From a bacterium (lineage in GTDB: Bacteria > Patescibacteriota > Saccharimonadia > Saccharimonadales > UBA4665): DNA of 11,691 nt. The notes under the pieces were generated by a model that saw nothing but the letters and a program-made list of their open reading frames with translations, was not told the origin of the DNA and ran no database searches. The stretch lies in NCBI GenBank assembly GCA_021788675.1, contig JAJYKI010000013.1, forward strand, positions 1 through 11,691, read 5' to 3'. The position numbers and the translations under genes are program-made. Shown piece by piece: positions 7,211 to 11,691 of this stretch (position 1 is its first letter; each line of letters starts with the position of its first letter).

Positions 7211-7298
7211 TGGTGCGCGAGAGAGGACTTGAACCTCCACGAGCATAAAGCTCAATAGATCCTGAATCTATCCTGTCTACCGATTCCAGCACTCGCGC
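7211..7298 (-). tRNA. tRNA-Leu(CAG)
   Basis: Read on the minus strand, the gene folds as a class II tRNA. The acceptor stem is GCGCGAG (7298-7292) paired with CTCGCGC (7221-7215), followed by discriminator A and an encoded CCA (7213-7211). The anticodon loop is TTCAGGA on a five-pair ATAGA/TCTAT stem, giving anticodon CAG, which reads CUG. The long variable arm (GAGCTTTATGCTC) and the T-arm GGAGG-TTCAAGT-CCTCT are both present. Its 3' end lies only 14 bases from the stop of the convergent binding-protein gene. Confidence 0.96.
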
Positions 7299-7469
7299 AT
7301 AAAATCAAAGCCTATCTTAGCATAGAGGCTTAAAGATATAAACAAGTTAACGCGGTATAAATATCAATTTTTCGGCTCGGCCGACACCAACAACCACTTA
7401 AGTTGTGCTATTATTTTTAAATAACATCGTTTCGGATTAATTAGATAAGAGGGGTTGGTCTAGATCTAA
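7299..7469. other. intergenic region between divergent tRNA-Leu and FAD oxidase
   Basis: This 171-base, AT-rich stretch holds no supported coding sequence. It contains the tRNA promoter on the minus strand. On the plus strand TGCTATTAT (7406-7414) is an extended -10 candidate for the oxidase gene and would give a leader of about 50 bases. AGAGGGG (7448-7454) is purine-rich but 15 bases from the ATG, so it is doubtful as a Shine-Dalgarno site. Small inverted repeats occur, such as TCGGC/GCCGA at 7372-7384, but neither strand shows hairpin plus T-tract terminator form there. Confidence 0.5.
7314..7322 (-). promoter_or_regulatory. extended -10 promoter of tRNA-Leu(CAG)
   Basis: On the minus strand this reads TGCTAAGAT, an extended -10 element (TGn plus TAAGAT). 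It would start transcription about nine bases before the tRNA 5' end. A weak TTTATA lies 17 bases further upstream. Confidence 0.45.
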
Positions 7470-9107
7470 ATGAACAAGGTTGCACACTATCTTCAGGAGC
7501 ATGTTGTCGGCGAGGTTATGACAGGCACCGATGCGCGCAATTACTTTTCAACTGACAATAGCATTTTTTCGATTACACCAAGCGTTATAGTCTATCCTAA
7601 AAACGAAAACGACGTGCGCAAGACTGCCAGATTTGCCTGGCAGCTGGCCGAGCGCAATCGTATCATACCGATTACAGCTCGGGGCAGTGGAACGGATTTG
7701 AGCGGCGCCGCACTTGGTAGTGGTGTTATGTTGGCGTTCCCGGCTCACTTGAATCAGGTAAAATTTGTTGACGCCAAAAACGGTGTAGTGACAGTCGAAG
7801 CCGGTATTAATTTTGGCAAGCTACAGCAGTTATTGTTAACTTATGACCGTTTCGTACCGGCCGCTCCTGCCAGTTTAGAATATTCGACGGTTGGCGGTGC
7901 CGTCGCTAATAACGCCAGTAGCATACGCTCTATAAAGTATGGCGATATGCGACACTACGTTAAGGGTTTAAGAGTGGTTCTGTCGAACGGCGAGGTTATT
8001 GAAACCGGTAAACTTAGCAAGAAGGAACTGAACCGTAAGCTGGGATTGGCAACGTTTGAAGGTGAAATTTACCGGGCGGTAGACACGCTTCTGGAGGAAA
8101 ATCGGGAGTTGGTCGAAAAGAGCAGTCTTAATGTTACGAAAAACGCGACTGGTTATGATTTGGCGGACGTGCGCAGCGAGGACGGTTCGTTTGATCTGAC
8201 GCCTTTGTTCGTTGGCAGCCAGGGAACTCTTGGCTTGGTGACCGAAGTTACGCTGGACAGCGAGCCCATCGGCGGCGACCCCGTCCTTATAACGGCTCAT
8301 CTGGACAGTGTCGATGCCTTGCAATCGGCAGTCGAAGAGTTGAGAAAACTGGAAGAGTCGCCCAGTGCGCTGGAAGTTGTCGACGACAACCTGCTAAACC
8401 TGGTTTCATCGCTTAATGCCAACTATTTGAAAGACGTCATCGAGCTACCGTATCCGAAGTTCGTTCTAATCGTCGAATTCGATAGTGCCAAAGAGCACAA
8501 ACAAAAGAAGTTAGTCAAGCAAGCAACCAAGATCCTATCTAAGCTTAGCCAGCAAGTAGAAGTAGAGGAAGATACAGATAAGCAGGAAGTTTTATGGAAG
8601 ATCAGGGAATCATCGGCAGTCGTTTCGGGGCACAACCAAGGCCAACTTAATCCGTTGCCGTTAATTGACGACGGTATTGTGCCGGTGGATAAGCTCGCAA
8701 CTTTCATAAATGCCGTTTATTCTCAGTTTTCAAGGGAACACTTGCAGGTTGCGCTTTGGGGTCACGCCGGTGACGGCAATCTTCATGTCCAACCATACTT
8801 AAACTTGAGTCAGGTCGGGGATCGCCAGAAGGCATTTCGTATGCTAGAAGAATATAACCGTCAAGTCCGTGACTTGGGCGGCTCCTTAAGCGCTCAGTAT
8901 AATGACGGTCGTTTGCGTGGCCCTTATTTGGATAAGCTTTATCCAGCTGACGTTCATGCATTATTCCAGAAGATTAAAAAGATTTTTGATCCGTATAATA
9001 TTTTGAATCCAGGGGTTAAAATTAATGTTAGCCTGGAAGAGGTTAAGCCTCTGGTCAGAAGTAGTTATAGTTTGGATCATATCTTTGATCACCTACCGCT
9101 TAGTTAA
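7470..9107 (+). CDS. FAD-linked oxidase, GlcD / D-lactate dehydrogenase class, with altered active-site motif
   Basis: The product has 545 residues with no signal peptide or membrane helix. Residues ~37-265 are a PCMH-type FAD domain: PSVIVYPKNENDV (37-49), TARGSGTDLSG (69-79), STVGGAVANNAS (139-150) and FVGSQGTLGLVTEV (247-260). Residues ~270-520 are the FAD-oxidase C-terminal domain, with WGHAGDGNLHVQP (430-442), whose H432 and H439 are expected metal ligands, and the usual ending FDPYNILNPG (506-515). Relatives oxidise 2-hydroxyacids such as D-lactate or glycolate. However, the motif normally reading SGEHGDGR is SAQYNDGR here (474-481), so the conserved Glu and His are Gln476 and Tyr477. 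No Fe-S domain follows, unlike the long YdiJ-type relatives. The fold is firm; the substrate, and even dehydrogenase activity, are uncertain. Confidence 0.9.
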   Translation: MNKVAHYLQEHVVGEVMTGTDARNYFSTDNSIFSITPSVIVYPKNENDVRKTARFAWQLAERNRIIPITARGSGTDLSGAALGSGVMLAFPAHLNQVKFVDAKNGVVTVEAGINFGKLQQLLLTYDRFVPAAPASLEYSTVGGAVANNASSIRSIKYGDMRHYVKGLRVVLSNGEVIETGKLSKKELNRKLGLATFEGEIYRAVDTLLEENRELVEKSSLNVTKNATGYDLADVRSEDGSFDLTPLFVGSQGTLGLVTEVTLDSEPIGGDPVLITAHLDSVDALQSAVEELRKLEESPSALEVVDDNLLNLVSSLNANYLKDVIELPYPKFVLIVEFDSAKEHKQKKLVKQATKILSKLSQQVEVEEDTDKQEVLWKIRESSAVVSGHNQGQLNPLPLIDDGIVPVDKLATFINAVYSQFSREHLQVALWGHAGDGNLHVQPYLNLSQVGDRQKAFRMLEEYNRQVRDLGGSLSAQYNDGRLRGPYLDKLYPADVHALFQKIKKIFDPYNILNPGVKINVSLEEVKPLVRSSYSLDHIFDHLPLS

Positions 9108-9122
9108 TTAATGTCATCGTGA

Positions 9123-9151
9123 TTGATTTTTTCCACCTCTGTCAGTATTCT
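9123..9151 (+). promoter_or_regulatory. promoter of the tRNA-Leu / tRNA-Val pair
   Basis: TTGATT (9123-9128) and TATTCT (9146-9151) are separated by 17 bases. The expected start (~9158) is about six bases before the first tRNA. An overlapping TATATA at 9152-9157 is an alternative -10 box. The gap 9108-9163 shows no clear terminator for the oxidase gene. Confidence 0.45.
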
Positions 9152-9163
9152 TATATAGACTAT

Positions 9164-9248
9164 GCGGACGTGGCGGAATCGGTAGACGCGCTACTTTGAG
9201 GTGGTAGTGGGGAGACCCGTGGAGGTTCAAGTCCTCTCGTCCGCACCA
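9164..9248 (+). tRNA. tRNA-Leu(GAG)
   Basis: A class II tRNA with acceptor stem GCGGACG / CGTCCGC, discriminator A and an encoded CCA (9246-9248). The anticodon stem CTACT/GGTAG closes the loop TTGAGGT, giving anticodon GAG for CUC/CUU codons. The long variable arm is GTGGGGAGACCCGT, and the T-arm is GGAGG-TTCAAGT-CCTCT. Its T-arm is identical to that of tRNA-Leu(CAG) at 7211-7298. Confidence 0.97.
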
Positions 9249-9271
9249 TTAACAATTCAAAACCCATTTAT

Positions 9272-9348
9272 GGGCGCTTAGCTCAGTTGGCTAGAGCACC
9301 TCGTTTACACCGAGGGGGTCGGGGGTTCGAGTCCCTCAGCGCCCACCA
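9272..9348 (+). tRNA. tRNA-Val(TAC)
   Basis: A 77-base class I tRNA. The acceptor stem is GGGCGCT / AGCGCCC, with discriminator A and an encoded CCA. The D-arm is GCTC...GAGC, the anticodon stem CCTCG/CGAGG closes the loop TTTACAC (anticodon TAC), and the T-arm is GGGGG-TTCGAGT-CCCTC. It lies 23 bases after tRNA-Leu(GAG) with no promoter between them, so both are probably cut from one transcript. Confidence 0.97.
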
Positions 9349-9394
9349 AGTCACTGCCGTTGACTTAAGCATTTCTTATTCCTGCCCTAACTTG

Positions 9395-9413
9395 TATAGT
9401 TAGTAAAAAGGAG
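9395..9413 (+). promoter_or_regulatory. -10 box and strong ribosome binding site of the transposase remnant
   Basis: TATAGT (9395-9400) is a good -10 box without a clear -35 partner. AAAAAGGAG (9405-9413) sits six bases before the ATG at 9420 and is the best Shine-Dalgarno site in the window. The -10 box lies within a six-pair inverted repeat, CTAACT (9387-9392) with AGTTAG (9398-9403), which could be an operator or chance. Confidence 0.5.
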
Positions 9414-9419
9414 TGCTTC

Positions 9420-9687
9420 ATGAAAAAAAGATTGTTTATTGACCCGGTTGGATTACTCACTGGACGATGTTACCTTCATAGAGCGTCACAAACGGTGCGC
9501 TCAGGATTTTACCAGAGACCGTATGCTTACCTTCAGAGCATTGGCAGTGTTGATGCTTACCAAAGGCACTAAGTCATTGCAGGCTCGGATGAACACGTTC
9601 CTACCGAAGCTTGGTAAAGCACAAGCAACGGAGATTCGTACTATTTATAAGTGTCAAGTTTCTTGTTGGCTTGTATTTATAATATAG
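9420..9687 (+). pseudogene. N-terminal fragment of an IS4-like transposase, frameshifted and truncated
   Basis: The frame running from 9424 to the TAG at 9685-9687 encodes KKDCLLTRLDYSLDDVTFIE, then RHKRCAQDFTRDRMLTF and KGTKSLQARMNTFLPKL. This resembles the N-terminal domain of IS4-family DDE transposases (F..RH...DFTR.R.L.F....KG.KSLQ..LN.F). The Shine-Dalgarno site and ATG at 9420 belong to a different frame, which ends after 49 codons. The two are joined across a run of seven A (9423-9429); with six A the ATG would lead directly into MKKDCLLT. A TTG at 9439 could also start the transposase frame. After ~75 residues homology seems to stop, and none of the DDE catalytic region is present. 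The tail overlaps the end of the carboxypeptidase gene by 11 bases. No terminal repeats or target duplication could be defined. It lies 71 bases after tRNA-Val. Confidence 0.7.
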
Positions 9688-10903
9688 CTTGAGGATGAAG
9701 TAGTCGCCACTGCCATGTTGGGTTTGTCGATTTTTCTAATGTAATAACATTTACCGATTGGCCTTGGTTTAGTCGATTGGCTTTAGTGGTGATCGTGCCA
9801 ACCCTAGCACCCTTAGCTGCTGGAATGTTCAGACTGGATAATGTCAATGTCGCGTTTGCGGCCTGGCCTTGCAAAACGTAAACCACCAGATCCTTAGCTG
9901 CAGCTACTTGGACTATGCCTCCCCAGGGCAGTTTATATTCACCCAAAACTTCACTTTTGCTGACCAGCGTACTTTGGGCAAAACTATTCTCGACGGCCAC
10001 TACCATAGGCAGGGTGTCGGTCATGACCTGGCTCAGGTTGGGTGCCCCCATTAAAGCCACTAATACGGTTATGGTTTGGCCATTGACTTTGGTATTGGCT
10101 GAGCCCAAGAAAACGCCGCCGGCCTGGTTGGAGTTGCCGGTCTTGATGCCGTTGATACCGTTTAGTCCAATGACATTGTCGTAGTTTTTCATCACACCCA
10201 CGTTTGGTACGTTAACCGTTTTCATGGCAACGATTTGAGCTAGTACCGGATTGGCCATCACTAGACTGCCCAGTTTGATTAAATCGCTGGCGGTTGAGGT
10301 TGTATTGGGCGAAAAGCCGCTGGCATCGGTTGCGACGGTGGTATTTTTCAGTCCCAGCTGTTTGACATAGCCGTTGGCAAATTGGTCATAAGCCGGCAAT
10401 GAGCCATATGCCCAACGGGCCAGTGCGTCGGCTATGTTGTTGCCGGACGGTATTAGCATAGCCTCAAGCATTTGCAATTCGCTTAACTGTTCGCCGGTCG
10501 ATACGGGCACGACCGAGCCTTGTTCGGATATATAGTTGGTGTAATAAGCATAATCCGTCGTATCGATCGTAATTGTCGGTCCCTGTTCGCCGACTGACAG
10601 CGGATACTTATGCAGGACTGACAGAGCAGTAATCAGCTTAGCTACGCTCGCGGTCGGTCTGGGCGTTTGGTTGCCGTGCGCTTGTACTACCACTCCATCG
10701 CTCAGGCCAATGGCTCCTTCCCCGTATTTTGGCCAGGGAAGATTAACCGACGGAGTCGTGATTTTAAGTTGTGACGTATGCGTCGAGCCGATAGTTTTTA
10801 CTGGCAATAATAGTACCGTACCGACGTATGCTACCAATATTGCGAAAATTAATAGCGTGCCAATCAATCTGCCGGTATGGCGCTTTTTACTATAACTTTT
10901 CAT
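9677..10903 (-). CDS. membrane-anchored serine D-Ala-D-Ala carboxypeptidase (peptidase S11, PBP5/6 type)
   Basis: The enzyme trims the terminal D-Ala from peptidoglycan stem peptides outside the membrane. It has 408 residues. After a basic start (MKSYSKKRHTGR), residues ~12-34 form a hydrophobic helix that acts as signal or anchor. All three penicillin-binding motifs are present: SxxK as S86-V-A-K89 (PTASVAKLITAL), SxN as S153-G-N155 (IPSGNNIADAL), and KTG at 254-256 (NGIKTGNSNQAGG). The C-terminal ~100 residues could correspond to the PBP5-type beta domain but are divergent. The gene is divergent from lemA across 74 bases and has no Shine-Dalgarno site. Its 3' end (HPQAIL) overlaps the transposase remnant, so the last codons may have been reshaped by that insertion. 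Confidence 0.92.
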   Translation of the reverse strand: MKSYSKKRHTGRLIGTLLIFAILVAYVGTVLLLPVKTIGSTHTSQLKITTPSVNLPWPKYGEGAIGLSDGVVVQAHGNQTPRPTASVAKLITALSVLHKYPLSVGEQGPTITIDTTDYAYYTNYISEQGSVVPVSTGEQLSELQMLEAMLIPSGNNIADALARWAYGSLPAYDQFANGYVKQLGLKNTTVATDASGFSPNTTSTASDLIKLGSLVMANPVLAQIVAMKTVNVPNVGVMKNYDNVIGLNGINGIKTGNSNQAGGVFLGSANTKVNGQTITVLVALMGAPNLSQVMTDTLPMVVAVENSFAQSTLVSKSEVLGEYKLPWGGIVQVAAAKDLVVYVLQGQAANATLTLSSLNIPAAKGARVGTITTKANRLNQGQSVNVITLEKSTNPTWQWRLLHPQAIL

Positions 10904-10910
10904 TCATTCT

Positions 10911-10916
10911 ATGATA
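10911..10916 (-). promoter_or_regulatory. -10 box of the carboxypeptidase gene
   Basis: On the minus strand TATCAT, preceded by TG, lies seven bases before the ATG (10903-10901). No -35 box stands out. The short distance again predicts an almost leaderless transcript. Confidence 0.4.
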
Positions 10917-10938
10917 CACGAACAAGTGCAGTCTGATG

Positions 10939-10962
10939 TATACTAAACTTAAGTAAAAGGAG
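10939..10962 (+). promoter_or_regulatory. -10 box and purine-rich leader of lemA
   Basis: TATACT (10939-10944), preceded by TG, is a good -10 box. AAAAGGAG (10955-10962) looks like a Shine-Dalgarno site, but 15 bases separate it from the ATG at 10978, which is long. An in-frame ATT at 10975 would be only slightly closer. The stretch AGTAAAAGGAGTG (10952-10964) closely resembles the leader of the transposase remnant. Confidence 0.45.
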
Positions 10963-10977
10963 TGTCGATTTAAGATT

Positions 10978-11547
10978 ATGACCGTTGCAATTATAGTTAT
11001 CGTAGTTATCTTGGTGCTTATAGGTATTATTGCCTGGACTTCATACAACAGTTTGGTACGCCTTAATCAGCAATCAGATGAAGCCTGGAGTGATATAACC
11101 GTACAGCTGAAAAGGCGGTACGACCTTATACCCAATCTAGTCAACAGCGTTAAGGGTTATGCTACTCACGAAAAAACGGTTTTTGAAGATGTGACTGCCG
11201 CCAGAACTAATGCTATTAATGCCCAAGGTCCGGCAGCGACCGCCAAGGCCGAAAACCAGTTTTCTTCGACATTGAAAAGCCTGTTTGCGGTGGCCGAGAA
11301 CTACCCGCAATTAAGGGCAACCGAAAACTTCCAGCAACTCCAAGCCGAACTGGTAGACACAGAAGACAAGATACAGGCTTCGCGCCGATTCTATAACGGT
11401 ATCGTCCGGGATTTCAACACTCGTCGTCGTATTTTCCCAACCAATATTTTTGCCGGTATGCTTGGATATAAGTCAGACAAAGAATTCTTTGAGCTTGACG
11501 AAGCTGAGACCGCTCAGGTTGAGCAGCCCGTCAACGTCCAGTTCTAA
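10978..11547 (+). CDS. lemA: LemA family membrane protein
   Basis: The product has 189 residues, normal for LemA. Residues ~3-22 are a hydrophobic helix with almost no N-terminal tail. The rest is helical and carries the family signatures: SYNSLVRLNQQSDEAWSDI (22-40), QLKRRYDLIPNLV (43-55), then a central helix, LQAELVDTEDKIQASRRFYN (~121-140) and RRRIFPTNIFAGMLGY (~149-164). LemA is usually encoded next to HtpX or a TPM-domain protein. Its biochemical role is not settled; a membrane or envelope stress function is likely. htpX starts 26 bases downstream, so the pair is probably co-expressed. Confidence 0.95.
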   Translation: MTVAIIVIVVILVLIGIIAWTSYNSLVRLNQQSDEAWSDITVQLKRRYDLIPNLVNSVKGYATHEKTVFEDVTAARTNAINAQGPAATAKAENQFSSTLKSLFAVAENYPQLRATENFQQLQAELVDTEDKIQASRRFYNGIVRDFNTRRRIFPTNIFAGMLGYKSDKEFFELDEAETAQVEQPVNVQF

Positions 11548-11573
11548 TTTTTTAAATAGAATAAACTTCCATC

Positions 11574-11691
11574 ATGTATTCCGAGATTGCCCAAAACAAG
11601 CGTAAATCAATTGTCATTATGGCCTTGTTCGTGCTGATTATAGCCGGCTTGGCTGATCTCATATCTTATGATTATGGCGGCGGTAGTCCGG
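11574..11691 (+). CDS. htpX: HtpX membrane zinc protease, N-terminal part (cut by window end)
   Basis: An ATG at 11574 opens a frame that runs off the window after 39 full codons. The visible peptide starts MYSEIAQNKRKSIVIMALFV, continues with a hydrophobic helix (~12-31) and reaches a GGG stretch. This closely matches the HtpX N terminus (MY..IA.NKR.S, first membrane helix, then a Gly-rich loop). The HEXXH zinc site would lie beyond the window. HtpX degrades damaged membrane proteins. The location directly after lemA supports the call. There is no Shine-Dalgarno site; a TAGAAT (11557-11562) lies 11 bases before the ATG. Confidence 0.88.
   Translation, partial: MYSEIAQNKRKSIVIMALFVLIIAGLADLISYDYGGGSP

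Noticed and set aside
7014..7292. Minus-strand open frame of 92 codons covering the tRNA-Leu and the end of the binding-protein gene
   Set aside because: It is read through a clear tRNA gene and a conserved coding end, and its product has no recognisable features.
7308..7331. Inverted repeat AAGCCT...AGGCTT that could be a terminator
   Set aside because: The six-pair stem has a ten-plus base interior with an uneven bulge and overlaps the tRNA promoter. On the minus strand a TTTGATTTT follows, but no gene lies upstream on that strand to be terminated.
8704..8961. Minus-strand open frame opposite the FAD oxidase C-terminal domain
   Set aside because: The plus strand carries the conserved GHAGDGNLH region here, so the opposite frame is a shadow.
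9423..9430. AAAAAAG slippery sequence for programmed -1 frameshifting in the transposase remnant
   Set aside because: The shift needed to enter the transposase frame from the ATG at 9420 is +1 (or -2), not -1. The site is also only one or two codons after the start, where normal programmed frameshifting is unlikely.
1..11691. CRISPR array, riboswitch or large direct-repeat array
   Set aside because: No regularly spaced repeats were seen, intergenic gaps are short, and no leader is long enough or folded like a known riboswitch.
1..11691. Recoded UGA, as in some CPR lineages
   Set aside because: TGA ends the first gene and the holin-like gene at the expected family lengths, and conserved Gly positions are not encoded by TGA.

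Overview
The window looks like a compact chromosomal segment of a small-genome bacterium, most likely a Patescibacteria/CPR member close to Saccharibacteria (TM7). This is inferred from the gene set and style: short intergenic gaps, few Shine-Dalgarno sites, a short UvrC without cysteines, single-pass membrane-anchored proteins of unknown function, and LemA followed by HtpX. No rRNA or marker tree is available to confirm it. TGA is used as an ordinary stop (for example at 304-306 and 5163-5165), so the TGA=Gly code of SR1/Gracilibacteria does not apply.

Layout. Positions 1-306 are the C-terminal end of a protein with a proline/serine-rich linker and a C-terminal membrane helix. There follow a TrhO-type rhodanese tRNA hydroxylase (325-1206), an unknown membrane-anchored protein (1254-2021), UvrC (2046-3542), an M24B Xaa-Pro aminopeptidase (3560-4786), a four-helix YvlD/phage-holin-4-like membrane protein (4809-5165), SecG (5178-5390) and a membrane-anchored family 5 oligopeptide-binding protein (5418-7196). 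All are on the plus strand. A tRNA-Leu(CAG) on the minus strand (7211-7298) faces this block. Next come an FAD-linked oxidase of the GlcD/D-lactate dehydrogenase class (7470-9107), tRNA-Leu(GAG) (9164-9248), tRNA-Val(TAC) (9272-9348) and a broken N-terminal piece of an IS4-like transposase (9420-9687). A D,D-carboxypeptidase lies on the minus strand (9677-10903), divergent from lemA (10978-11547) and the beginning of htpX (11574 to the window end).

The genes cover tRNA modification, DNA repair, peptide capture and breakdown (binding protein plus aminopeptidase), protein export (SecG), wall trimming (carboxypeptidase) and membrane-protein quality control (LemA/HtpX). This fits a host-dependent cell that scavenges peptides, but that link is inference.

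The strongest unusual signals are these. (1) TATAAT-like hexamers repeatedly lie only 6-11 bases before start codons that lack Shine-Dalgarno sites, which suggests leaderless mRNAs. (2) UvrC has no cysteine at all and so lacks the iron-sulfur ligands known in UvrC. (3) The FAD oxidase keeps its GHAGDGNLH histidines but has lost the conserved Glu-His of the SGEHG motif. (4) The transposase fragment has an excellent ribosome binding site and ATG but is thrown out of frame by a run of seven A. I did not find a CRISPR array, defence island or obviously novel multi-gene system.
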